Origin: Labrys sp. WJW
Lineage (GTDB): Bacteria > Pseudomonadota > Alphaproteobacteria > Rhizobiales > Labraceae
Reading direction: 5' to 3'
Length of the DNA: 64,000 bases
Assembly: GCF_001676615.1 (NCBI RefSeq)
Contig: NZ_LYXZ01000018.1
Coordinates: forward strand, 248,001 to 312,000
The position numbers were made by a program, and so were the translations under genes. This document shows, piece by piece, positions 45,248-53,704 of this stretch (its first letter is position 1; each line of letters starts with the position of its first letter). Below the pieces are notes generated by a model. That model saw only the letters and a program-made list of their open reading frames with translations. It had not been told where the DNA came from and made no database searches.

Positions 45248-46591
45248 ATGTTTGAGATGAAGCGAGGCCGAAGGAACAGATACAGAGCGCTGCTGGCCGG
45301 TCTGGCGCTGGCGCTGGCGGGCAGCACCAGTGCGCTGGCGGAGGTCACGGTCCTCGGCTGGCCGGGTGGGCCGGAGGAGACCGCCCTGCGTGCAACCGCC
45401 AAGGCCTATAACGAGCGCTCCGGCCTTGCCGAGGCCGACAAGGTCAAGCTGATCTTCTTCAACCGCGAGGGTTTCTGGGACAAATTGCAGGCCGATCTGG
45501 CGGCGGGGTCGACCGAATTCGATCTCAACCTGGTCGCCACCTATTCGCTCGGCAAATATGCGCCCTTCATGCAGCCGGTGGATCTGCCCGCCGATAGCGC
45601 CAAGGTCTTCGGCGAGAAGGTGCTGAAGACCATGCAGTTCGACGGCAAGCAATATGGCGTGCCGACCGACCTGTCCTTGCATTTCATGTATGTGCGCAAG
45701 GACTTGATGGAAAAGCTCCTGGCCGATGACGGCTGGAAGAAGACCTATGGCGAGATCGCCCAGAAATATCTCGGCAAGCCGCTGCAGCCGGTGAAGCCGG
45801 ACGAATGGACCTGGGACGACTATGCGGCGACGGCCCTGTTCTTCACCAAGAGCATCAATCGCGCCAGCCCGACGCGCTACGGCACCGTGCTGCAGATGAA
45901 GAACCTGCTGTTCAACATGATGGTGTTCCAGACCATGGCGCGCTCCTATGGCGCCGATTGGCAGGACGCCACCGGCAAGATCACGGTGGATTCGCCCGCC
46001 TACCGCACCAGCCTGGAGCTCTACAAGAAGCTCTATGATGCCGGCGCCAGTCCGAAGGATTCGCTCTCCTACGAATATGCCGAGGCCAATGCCGCCTTCG
46101 GTGCCGGGCAGGTCGCCACCATGCTGCAATGGAACGCTGCGGCGGCCGATCTCGACAATCCGGCCAAGAACGCCGTGGTGGCAGGGAAGATCGATGCGCT
46201 GGCTCCGCCGAAGGGGCCCGAGGGGCGCACAACCCATATCCACGGGCTCGGCTTCGGCCTCAACAAGGCCTCGACCCACAAGGATGGGGCGGTCAAGTTC
46301 CTGACCTGGCTCGCGGGGGCGGAGGCGATGAAGATCTATGCCGAGGCGGGCGGTTCGCCGGCGCTCGATGCCAGCCTGACATCCTCCCTGCCGAAACGGC
46401 CCGATCTTGCCAAGATCGGCGACTTCGCCGGCCAATACGGTTTCGTGATGACGGGCGGCACCTCGGCCGGTGCCCTGCAGGTCTATGAGGCCCAGGCCAA
46501 GAATTTCACCGGCTACTGGGCGGGGCAGGCCAATCTTGATGCGGCGCTGAAGGAAACAGCTGCCAAGATGCAGGAATTGTTGAAGAAATAA
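45248..46591 (+). CDS. Family-1 sugar-binding protein of the amino-sugar importer
   Basis: 447 residues, with GGAGG before the ATG. A long basic signal peptide (GRRNRYRALLAGLALALAGSTSALA) is cleaved near residue 32. The mature protein is a CUT1-type solute-binding protein (VTVLGWPGGPEETALRATA; YGVPTDLSLHFMYVRKDLM; QVATMLQWNAAAADLDNP). Being encoded in the nan cluster, it probably binds an N-acetylated amino sugar or a glycan containing it. A hairpin downstream separates it from the permease genes. Confidence 0.88.
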   Translation: MFEMKRGRRNRYRALLAGLALALAGSTSALAEVTVLGWPGGPEETALRATAKAYNERSGLAEADKVKLIFFNREGFWDKLQADLAAGSTEFDLNLVATYSLGKYAPFMQPVDLPADSAKVFGEKVLKTMQFDGKQYGVPTDLSLHFMYVRKDLMEKLLADDGWKKTYGEIAQKYLGKPLQPVKPDEWTWDDYAATALFFTKSINRASPTRYGTVLQMKNLLFNMMVFQTMARSYGADWQDATGKITVDSPAYRTSLELYKKLYDAGASPKDSLSYEYAEANAAFGAGQVATMLQWNAAAADLDNPAKNAVVAGKIDALAPPKGPEGRTTHIHGLGFGLNKASTHKDGAVKFLTWLAGAEAMKIYAEAGGSPALDASLTSSLPKRPDLAKIGDFAGQYGFVMTGGTSAGALQVYEAQAKNFTGYWAGQANLDAALKETAAKMQELLKK

Positions 46592-46604
46592 CCGTTCTTC
46601 TTGC

Positions 46605-46634
46605 GCGGGGCGATAGCTCTGACCATCGCCCCGC
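46605..46634 (+). terminator. Hairpin after the amino-sugar binding protein gene
   Basis: GCGGGGCGAT and ATCGCCCCGC form a perfect 10-bp stem around ten bases. No T run follows, so it more likely stabilises the upstream message or attenuates than fully terminates. Confidence 0.55.
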
Positions 46635-46746
46635 ATAAGGGACTCGTTCAGGGGGAGCAAGGCGGCTGCAACAGGCGGAGCAGCATTTGCATGCTGCCTG
46701 CCGTTATGGCCGCCCTGTCGAGCGGCCTCTGTCCGGAGACAGCCTG

Positions 46747-47610
46747 ATGGCGCTCGCCAAGAGCAAGACACCCTATCTGCTCATCGCCCCGATGACCGGA
46801 TTCCTGATCTTTCTGGTGGCGCTGCCGCTTTGCATCGACATCGTCTATGCGCTCTCGAACGTGACCTTCGAGACCCTGCGCAGCCCGAGCCTGCAAGGCT
46901 TCGGTAATTTCCTCATCGTGCTCCAGGATGGCGCCTTCTGGAAGGCCATGGGCTTTTCCCTGAAATTCGCCATTGGCGCGTCGATCGCTCAGATCCTGCT
47001 TGGCCTGTTTCTCGCCATCTTTCTCAGCCCGTTATTGGCCAAGCGTCCCTGGCTGATGGCTGTCCTGATGCTGCCGATGATGCTGGCCCCAGCTCTGGTC
47101 GGCCTGATGTATCGCCTGGTGCTGCAGGAATTCGTCGGCGTGATCCCCTATTATTTCCTGCTCTTCACCGGCGACAGCCCGGCCTTCCTCAGTCCGGACA
47201 ACGCCTTCACCACGCTGGTGACCATCGAGGTGTTGCAGTGGACGCCCTTTGCCCTGCTGATCCTCTATTCGGCCTATCAGGCGATTCCTATCGAGATCCG
47301 GGAGGCGGCCGCCATCGATGGCGCAGGCTATTTCCGCAGGCTGCGCTGGATCGACCTGCCCTATATGGCGCCGGCCATCGCCATCACCTTTTTCTTCCGT
47401 TTCATCGACAGCTTCCGGGTGTTCGACAATGTCTACGTCCTGACCGGCAGCGGTTCCGGCGGCAGCACGACCACCATCAGCATCTACATCTACGAAGCCT
47501 TCTTCCGCGGCAGCAATATCGGGGTGGCCGTCGCGGCATCCCTCATCCTGCTGGTGATGTCCTATGCCGTGGTGGCGGGGTTGATGAAGCTGGCGGAGCG
47601 CCGCGCATGA
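46747..47610 (+). CDS. Amino-sugar ABC transporter permease (MalF type)
   Basis: 287 residues from the ATG at 46747, with GGAG eight bases upstream. Six hydrophobic spans (YLLIAPMTGFLIFLVALPLC at the start); the EAA loop is IEIREAAAIDGAGYFRRLRW. The stop overlaps the next permease start (ATGA). It should form the channel of the importer with the downstream permease. Confidence 0.92.
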   Translation: MALAKSKTPYLLIAPMTGFLIFLVALPLCIDIVYALSNVTFETLRSPSLQGFGNFLIVLQDGAFWKAMGFSLKFAIGASIAQILLGLFLAIFLSPLLAKRPWLMAVLMLPMMLAPALVGLMYRLVLQEFVGVIPYYFLLFTGDSPAFLSPDNAFTTLVTIEVLQWTPFALLILYSAYQAIPIEIREAAAIDGAGYFRRLRWIDLPYMAPAIAITFFFRFIDSFRVFDNVYVLTGSGSGGSTTTISIYIYEAFFRGSNIGVAVAASLILLVMSYAVVAGLMKLAERRA

Positions 47611-48437
47611 CACGGCTTCTCACCCTGCTGCGCTGGATCGTCTTTGTCCTCGCAGCCTTCGCGCTGAATTTTCCGCTGATCGCCACCCTGATCGCGGCCT
47701 TCAAGGGCGAAGCGGAAATCGCCGAGAACCCATCCCTGCTGATCGAGGCACCGACGCTGGAGAACTTCGCCAAGGTGCTGGAAATCTCCGACCGTTTCGA
47801 CATTGCGCACTATTTCGTCAACAGCCTGATTGCCGCCTCACTGGGCTCGCTTTTTGCGATTCTGCTCAGTTTTCCGGCAGCCTATGCCATCGTACGTCAT
47901 GGCATCGGCCAGCGCTGGCTGCTGCCCGGCGTGACCAATCTGCGCGCCATCCCGCTGATCATCTTCTCCATTCCGATCTATTTGATCTATCAGCGCCTGG
48001 CCCTGCTCGACACCCGGTTCGGGCTCGCCCTGATCCTGTGCCTCGTCAACCTGCCCCTGGTGCTGGTGCTGATTGCCAACGCGATCAGGGACCTGCCGAT
48101 CGAGATCGAGGAGGCAGCGTTGGTCGATGGTGCGAGCACCTTCTACGTGTTGTGGCGGGTGGTGCTCCCCTTGACCGCGCCGGCCATCGCCTCCTCGCTG
48201 ATCCTGGCCTTCATCTATGCCTGGAACGAATTCCTGTTCGGCCTGATGCTGACCACGCAGAGTGCCGTGCCGATCACCGTCGGCGCCTCGTTCTTCTTCG
48301 CGGCCAGCGGTGGCGGGGTGCAATGGGGCACGGCGGCGGCGGTGATGATCCTCTCCGTGCTGCCGCCTCTGCTGCTCAGCCTGCTGGCCTATCGCTATAT
48401 CGGGCGCTCGCTGACCGCCGGTGCCGTGAAGGGCTAG
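47607..48437 (+). CDS. Amino-sugar ABC transporter permease (MalG type)
   Basis: 276 residues, start overlapping the previous stop. Six membrane spans, EAA motif IEIEEAALVDGASTFYVLWRV, and the C-terminal LTAGAVKG ending shared with ThuG. It is the last gene of the cluster: no ATP-binding gene follows. The energising subunit must be encoded elsewhere; ThuK is a nearby candidate. Its TAG stop is also the first triplet of a dispersed element. Confidence 0.92.
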   Translation: MTRLLTLLRWIVFVLAAFALNFPLIATLIAAFKGEAEIAENPSLLIEAPTLENFAKVLEISDRFDIAHYFVNSLIAASLGSLFAILLSFPAAYAIVRHGIGQRWLLPGVTNLRAIPLIIFSIPIYLIYQRLALLDTRFGLALILCLVNLPLVLVLIANAIRDLPIEIEEAALVDGASTFYVLWRVVLPLTAPAIASSLILAFIYAWNEFLFGLMLTTQSAVPITVGASFFFAASGGGVQWGTAAAVMILSVLPPLLLSLLAYRYIGRSLTAGAVKG

Positions 48438-48537
48438 AGTGTTTTCCAGAGAATTTGATAGGCATTTCGATTAAGAAAGCATTTCAAAACAAAAGGTTAG
48501 AGCAAAGTGCAATTCGGAGAAATCGCACTTTGCTCTA
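48435..48537. repeat. Dispersed TAGAGC-ended palindromic element, copy 2
   Basis: 103 bp, alignable over its full length with 7963-8067 (shared blocks TTTCCAGA, TTTCGATTAAGA, GAGCAAAGTGC, TGCTCTA). Again it lies between convergent genes whose TAG stops are its terminal triplets. The inner hairpin AGAGCAAAGTGC/GCACTTTGCTCT is stable. Confidence 0.85.
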
Positions 48538-49413
48538 ACCCGGGCGCTGGCTGTTCTTGCGCAGGATCTCCAGGGCTTCCATGCGGGCCTTGGAGAGATC
48601 CCACAGCGTCTTGGTGGCCGCGGACATCAAGGCCTCGATGATCGCCAGGATCGCCGCGTTGGAATCCCAGTTCGACGGCACCCCCGTGCGTGCCGAAATG
48701 ACATGGCGGGCAAAGCGGGCGATCGGCGACAGCCATTGGTCGGTGAACAGCACAATGGTTGCGCCGCGCTCGGTTGCCTCCTGCGCGAGGAGCACGACGT
48801 CGTCCTGGTAACGCCGGATGTCGAAGACGATCAGGACGTCACGCTTGCCGAAATCGATGACCTGGTCGCGCCAGGTTGCCGCCTGTCCCTCCACCAGCGT
48901 GACATCGGGGCGGATGACCCTGAGATGGCGCACAGTATAGAGCGCCACAGCTTCGGTGAGGCGGCCGCCAACGACATGCAGCCGGCGTTTGGTGTCGGTG
49001 ATGATCGCGAGAATCGCATCGAACTCGGTTGGCGCCATCGCTTCGAAGCTGTGGGTGATGTTGGCGACCACCGCGGCGGCGAAGGCGGAGAGCGGAGATG
49101 CATTGGCCTGCTCCGGGGCCTGCTTCATCAGCGGCGACTGCAACTGCGCTTCAAGCTCGTCCTTGAGATGACGCTGGAAATCGGCATAGGCGCCGAAGCC
49201 GAGCCGGGCGATGAATCGCAGGATCGAGGGCGCGGAAATGCCGGCGCGCGAGGCAAATTGCGCAACGGTTTCAAGGCCTGCGAACGGATAGTTCGACAAG
49301 AGGACATGGGCGGCGCGGCGCTCCGTGGGGGTCAGCGAACCGAGCTTGCCGCGGATGGTCGTCGCCAAGGTCTCATCGCTTGCCGTGGCCGCCGCGTCTG
49401 GGCTTTTGGTCAT
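48535..49413 (-). CDS. RpiR/MurR-family transcriptional regulator
   Basis: 292 residues from the ATG at 49413, with AGGGAG upstream; a longer frame to 49572 would overlap the divergent gene's start. The N-terminal RpiR helix-turn-helix (LTPTERRAAHVLLSNYPFAG, ETVAQFASRAGISAPSILRF) is followed by a SIS domain (RLHVVGGRLTEAVALYTVRHL; GKRDVLIVFDIRRY; GATIVLFTDQWLSPIA). SIS domains usually bind sugar phosphates, though RpiR-like regulators also control amino-compound genes. It is divergent from the amidohydrolase/permease/ligase cluster and is its likely regulator. Confidence 0.9.
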   Translation of the reverse strand: MTKSPDAAATASDETLATTIRGKLGSLTPTERRAAHVLLSNYPFAGLETVAQFASRAGISAPSILRFIARLGFGAYADFQRHLKDELEAQLQSPLMKQAPEQANASPLSAFAAAVVANITHSFEAMAPTEFDAILAIITDTKRRLHVVGGRLTEAVALYTVRHLRVIRPDVTLVEGQAATWRDQVIDFGKRDVLIVFDIRRYQDDVVLLAQEATERGATIVLFTDQWLSPIARFARHVISARTGVPSNWDSNAAILAIIEALMSAATKTLWDLSKARMEALEILRKNSQRPG

Positions 49414-49532
49414 CAGGCGACTCCCTCTGGAAAAGCGAGAGTGGAAGGTGGACACAATTTTCACAATTGACAAGTCGGCTACGGCTGTACTCAAAATAAC
49501 ACTCAATACAAAAACAAGCTCGGACGTAATGA

Positions 49533-50336
49533 ATGTTAGAATCGCTCGCCGAGAGAGCCGCCGGAGGGACATCGGACGGGGAAACCCAGCCCGAAACCGC
49601 TATCCTGGACAATGGTCGGGGTAGGGGAGCCTATGTCCTCGTCTGCGAGCACGCCTCCAACTTCGTTCCTGCGCGTTATGGCAAGCTCGGCCTGTCCGAC
49701 GCCGACCTGCAACGCCATATCGCCTGGGATCCCGGCGCCCTCGGCGTTGCCCGTGCGATGGCTCGCGAACTCGATGCGCCGCTGGTGTCCTGTGCCGTCA
49801 GCCGCCTCGTGATCGACTGCAACCGCGATCCTTCGGTCTTCGATGCCATTGCCCTGAAGAGCGAGGACACGATCATTCCCGGCAATGTCGATCTCAGCGA
49901 GGCCGAGCGCGCGCGGCGGGTGCATGAGGTCTATGAACCCTTCCATGCCGGGGTTGCCGCCGCGGTGGTGGCCAAGCGGCTGGACGGGCCTGCGGCCGTC
50001 ATCGGCATTCACAGCTTCACGCCGGTCTACAACGGCACCCAGCGCCCCTGGCACGTCGGTATTCTCTTCGATCGCGACGAGAGTTTGTCGGGACCAATGA
50101 TTACAGCTCTGCGCGAGGACGCAGACCTGGTGGTCGGGGTCAACGAGCCCTACAGCCCGGGGGATCGCGTCTATCACACGCTCGATCGCCATGGCCAAAG
50201 CCAGGGCCTTCCCAGCGTGATGATCGAAATCCGCAACGATCTTCTGGCAACGCCGAATCAGCAGGAAGAATGGGGCATGAAACTTGCTACCATCCTCAAG
50301 CGGATCGGGCTGCCTGGGGACGATTCGCCAAAATGA
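49533..50336 (+). CDS. N-formylglutamate amidohydrolase family protein
   Basis: 267 residues. Conserved family motifs are LVCEHASNFVP near residue 35, SRLVIDCNRDPS, IGIHSFTPVYNG and GLPSVMIEIRNDL, consistent with a zinc amidohydrolase of the HutG/FGAH class that cleaves N-acyl-glutamate-type amides. No histidine-degradation genes are nearby. Its place at the head of a cluster with a glutamine-synthetase-like ligase suggests it may instead hydrolyse a gamma-glutamyl amide, which is inference. The ribosome site is weak. Confidence 0.85.
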   Translation: MLESLAERAAGGTSDGETQPETAILDNGRGRGAYVLVCEHASNFVPARYGKLGLSDADLQRHIAWDPGALGVARAMARELDAPLVSCAVSRLVIDCNRDPSVFDAIALKSEDTIIPGNVDLSEAERARRVHEVYEPFHAGVAAAVVAKRLDGPAAVIGIHSFTPVYNGTQRPWHVGILFDRDESLSGPMITALREDADLVVGVNEPYSPGDRVYHTLDRHGQSQGLPSVMIEIRNDLLATPNQQEEWGMKLATILKRIGLPGDDSPK

Positions 50337-50386
50337 GAGAGCCGGAACGCCGGCCGGAAACGACAGCAGTGTGAAAGGCAATATCC

Positions 50387-50416
50387 ATCGGTCCAATGTC
50401 TATCGGTCCAATGTCG
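50387..50416. repeat. 15-bp tandem repeat upstream of the permease gene
   Basis: ATCGGTCCAATGTC(T/G) occurs twice head to tail (50387-50401, 50402-50416), 34 bases before the permease start. Could be two regulator sites or a slippage product. Confidence 0.6.
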
Positions 50417-50449
50417 ACCGATCCTGGACCATAAGTCGGGGGACTTTCT

Positions 50450-52042
50450 ATGAGTGGATCGACTGACGAGGACGTCAAAGTCCTCCATTCCATGGGGTAC
50501 GCGCAGGAATTGGCGCGCCGCATGGGCGGCTTTTCGAATTTTGCGATTTCCTTTTCCATCATCTGCATCCTGGCGGGCGGCATCACTTCGTTTCCGCTGG
50601 CGATGGGCACCGGCTCCGGCTTCGAGGCGACGATCGGCTGGGTCATTGGCGGCGTGTTTGCCTTGGTGGTCGCCGCTTGTCTCGGGCAGATCGGCTCGGC
50701 CTATCCCACGGCGGGTGGCCTCTATCACTGGTCCTCGATTCTCGGCGGTCGCGGCTGGGGCTGGGCAACGGCCTGGATCAACCTTCTCGGCCTGATCTTC
50801 GTGGTCGCTTCCGTCAATGTCGGCGTCTGGCTGCTGTTCAGGGATCTGGTGCTCTCGGGCGTCTTCCATGTCGACGTCACGGCGTGGACTTCCGTGACCA
50901 CCGATCCCTTGCCGTCGGGTATGACGGCCGAACAGGCAGCGGCAATCAATAATTCCGCCTATACCGCGCAGGTCGTTGCGGTTTGCCTGATCACGCTGGT
51001 CCAGGCTCTGATCAACCATTTCGGCATCAAGCTCACCACGCTGCTGACCGATTTCTCGGGCTATCTCATCCTGGTGATTGCCGTGGTGCTGACCTTGACA
51101 TTCCTGGGCTGGGGCGCTGGCTGGGACTTCTCGCGTCTCACCACCTTCGTGAACAACACGGGTGATCCGGGCGGCAATTACGTGCCCGAGGCACGGCCTG
51201 CCTTCATCGCCTTCCTGGTCGGTCTTCTCTATCCGCTCTACACCATCACCGGGTTCGACGCTTCGGCGCACACTTCGGAGGAAACCCAGAATGCCCGCGT
51301 GGCCGTACCCAGGGGCATGATCCATTCGGTGTTCTGGTCGCTGGTGTTCGGCTTTGCGATGGCCGTGTCCTTCGTGCTGGCCAGCCCGGATCTGGCCCAG
51401 ACCGCCAAGGACGGCGGCGCCGGCTGGTTCAACCTGTTCAACAACCTGCCCGCGCCGGGCTTGCTCAAGGATGTCCTGGCCATTGGCATCGTGCTGGCCA
51501 ATTTCATCTGCGCCCTGGCTGGCCTGACTTCGACCTCGCGCATGATCTATGCCTTTGCCCGTGACGGCGGCCTGCCAGCTTCCGGCATCTGGAAGGGCGT
51601 GAGTCCGACCTGGCGCACCCCGGTGGCGGCGATCTGGCTTGGAGCGGTGCTCTCGGTCGCCGCGACGCTCTATTCGCCGGCCTTCGCGGCGCTGGCGGCG
51701 GGCTGCGCGCTGTTCCTCTATGTCTCCTATGCCATGCCGATCGCTGCAGGCCTGCTGGCGGAGGGCAAGACCTGGACCGAGTTCGGACCCTTCCGCCTCG
51801 GCATCTGGTCCAAGCCTCTCGGCGCGATCGCCGTGCTCGGCGTGCTCGTCCTGATGTATGCCGGCATCCAGCCGCCCTTCGATATCCTGATCAACTACGC
51901 CATCGGCCTGCTGGTGCTGCTGCTGGTGTTGTGGTTCGGCATCGAGGCTCGCCGGTTCAAGGGCCCGCCGATCGGCGGCGACATCGCCAGGCGCGCCAGC
52001 GAGATCGCCGAGGCCGAGAAGGCGGTCGGCCAGAGCACCTGA
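50450..52042 (+). CDS. APC-superfamily amino acid/amine permease
   Basis: 530 residues with about twelve membrane spans. The start is chosen for GGGGGAC upstream. The N-terminal RRMGGFSNFAISFSIICILAGG, with the following SFPLAMGTGSG, and GFDASAHTSEETQNARVAVPRGM are signatures of the amino-acid/GABA/choline-type APC permeases. It imports an amino acid or amine across the inner membrane. Immediately followed by the glutamine-synthetase-like gene, so the cargo is probably that ligase's amine substrate. Confidence 0.92.
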   Translation: MSGSTDEDVKVLHSMGYAQELARRMGGFSNFAISFSIICILAGGITSFPLAMGTGSGFEATIGWVIGGVFALVVAACLGQIGSAYPTAGGLYHWSSILGGRGWGWATAWINLLGLIFVVASVNVGVWLLFRDLVLSGVFHVDVTAWTSVTTDPLPSGMTAEQAAAINNSAYTAQVVAVCLITLVQALINHFGIKLTTLLTDFSGYLILVIAVVLTLTFLGWGAGWDFSRLTTFVNNTGDPGGNYVPEARPAFIAFLVGLLYPLYTITGFDASAHTSEETQNARVAVPRGMIHSVFWSLVFGFAMAVSFVLASPDLAQTAKDGGAGWFNLFNNLPAPGLLKDVLAIGIVLANFICALAGLTSTSRMIYAFARDGGLPASGIWKGVSPTWRTPVAAIWLGAVLSVAATLYSPAFAALAAGCALFLYVSYAMPIAAGLLAEGKTWTEFGPFRLGIWSKPLGAIAVLGVLVLMYAGIQPPFDILINYAIGLLVLLLVLWFGIEARRFKGPPIGGDIARRASEIAEAEKAVGQST

Positions 52043-52141
52043 TCGCAACGACGGCCGGTCCTGGTCGCTGCCGGGGCTGGCCGATCGAATGCACTGAACC
52101 ATCCATCAAGAATAAATTTAGAGAGACGGAACCAGCGGATC

Positions 52142-53515
52142 ATGGCGAACCCAGCGAGACCAACCAATGCGGCCGAGGCGATCGCCTATGTGCGCGAGCA
52201 CGGATTTTCCGATGTGAAAGTCGGTGTCTTCGACATAGACGGCGTCTTCCGCGGCAAATACATGGCTCGCGAGAAGTTCGAGAGTGCGCTCGAAAAGGGT
52301 TTCGGCTTCTGCAACGTGGTGCTGGGCTGGGACTCGAACGACCAGCTCTACGACAACACCTCATTCGCCGGATGGCACAATGGCTATCGCGATGCCGAGG
52401 CCCGTTTCCTGCCTGAGACCATGCGTGTCATCCCGCTCGAAGACGGCATGCCACTGTTCATCGGCGAGTTCGCCGGCGAGGCCGAGGCCTATTGTCCGCG
52501 CGGCACGCTGCGCCGGGTGCTCAAGCGAGCCGCCGACATGGGCTACAAGGTCTCGGCTGCGGCCGAGTTCGAGTTCTTCGTCTTCGACGAGACCCCGCAC
52601 AGCGTGCGCGAGAAGCGCTTCCGCAATCTGAACAACATCACGCCCGGCTTCTTCGGCTATTCCATGCTGCGCGCCGGCGTGCATGCCGATTTCTACCAGG
52701 ATCTCCTGCAGATGTGCCGGGAGATGGACATGGAGATCGAGGGGCTGCACACGGAGACCGGCCCCGGCGTGCTCGAGGCCGCGCTCAAGGTCGACGAGGC
52801 CCTGGCCATGGCCGACAAGGCCGCTCTGTTCAAGACCTACACCAAGATCCTGGCGCAGAAGCGCGGCTGGATGGCCACCTTCATGGCCAAGTGGTCGCAT
52901 GACTGGCCGGGGCAGTCGGGGCATCTGCACGCCTCGCTGTCGAGCCTGAAGACGGGCAAGGGGCTCTTCCATGATCCCTCCAAGCCGCATGCGATGTCGG
53001 ACGAGATGCGCTGGTTCGTCGGTGGCCAGCAGGCATTGATGCCCGAATTGCTGGCAATGATCGCCTGCACGGTGAATTCCTACACCCGCCTCATCCCGGG
53101 CTTCTGGGCTCCGACGGATGCGAGCTGGGGTGTGGAGAACCGCACCTGCGCGCTGCGCGTCATTCCCGGTTCCGAAAAGTCCCAGCGCGTCGAGTATCGC
53201 GTCGCTGCCGCCGACATCAATCCCTATATCGCGCTCGCGGCGGCAATCGGCTCGGGCCTGTGGGGTATCGAGAACCGCATCGAGCCCGACGCGCCGGTGC
53301 AGGGCTCGGCCTATGACAAGAAATTTCCCAAGGCACGCCAATTGCCGCGATCGCTCTGGGATGCGGCCCAGCGTCTCAAGGCTTCCAAGGCAGCCCGTTC
53401 GCTGTTTGGCGATGCCTTCGTCGAGCATTATGCCGCTACCCGCGAATGGGAGGAGCGTGAATTCCGGCGGACGATTTCGGATTGGCAGCTGGAACGCTAC
53501 TTCGAAATCATCTAG
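52142..53515 (+). CDS. Glutamine-synthetase-family gamma-glutamyl-amine ligase (PuuA/GlnA-like)
   Basis: 457 residues. Catalytic GS motifs are present: AAEFEFFVF (metal Glu pair), HTETGPGVLEAAL, GQSGHLHASL (ATP/metal His), NSYTRLIPGFWAP, NRTCALRVIP (glutamate Arg), EYRVAAADINPYIALAA. No adenylylation tyrosine motif is seen, and the N-terminus (GVFDIDGVFRGKYM) is that of the PuuA/GlnT-like branch rather than true GlnA. These enzymes join glutamate to an amine using ATP. Context with an amine permease, an alcohol dehydrogenase and an aldehyde dehydrogenase suggests an amino-alcohol such as ethanolamine as acceptor. Confidence 0.88.
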   Translation: MANPARPTNAAEAIAYVREHGFSDVKVGVFDIDGVFRGKYMAREKFESALEKGFGFCNVVLGWDSNDQLYDNTSFAGWHNGYRDAEARFLPETMRVIPLEDGMPLFIGEFAGEAEAYCPRGTLRRVLKRAADMGYKVSAAAEFEFFVFDETPHSVREKRFRNLNNITPGFFGYSMLRAGVHADFYQDLLQMCREMDMEIEGLHTETGPGVLEAALKVDEALAMADKAALFKTYTKILAQKRGWMATFMAKWSHDWPGQSGHLHASLSSLKTGKGLFHDPSKPHAMSDEMRWFVGGQQALMPELLAMIACTVNSYTRLIPGFWAPTDASWGVENRTCALRVIPGSEKSQRVEYRVAAADINPYIALAAAIGSGLWGIENRIEPDAPVQGSAYDKKFPKARQLPRSLWDAAQRLKASKAARSLFGDAFVEHYAATREWEEREFRRTISDWQLERYFEII

Positions 53516-53704
53516 ATGTGATCACAAAAGCAACCAACGCCTGATCGTCGGCTGCTTTGAGCGGGAGGATTGTACGGAGTGCTCGCGGATGGTTGGCGCC
53601 ATTGCGATCACGATGAGGCAATTCCCATCTAATTCGCGTGGCGAGCTCGAACTGCCTCGCTACGCTTGCAGGAACGGCATACGAGCTGCCGGAGGTTCTC
53701 AATC

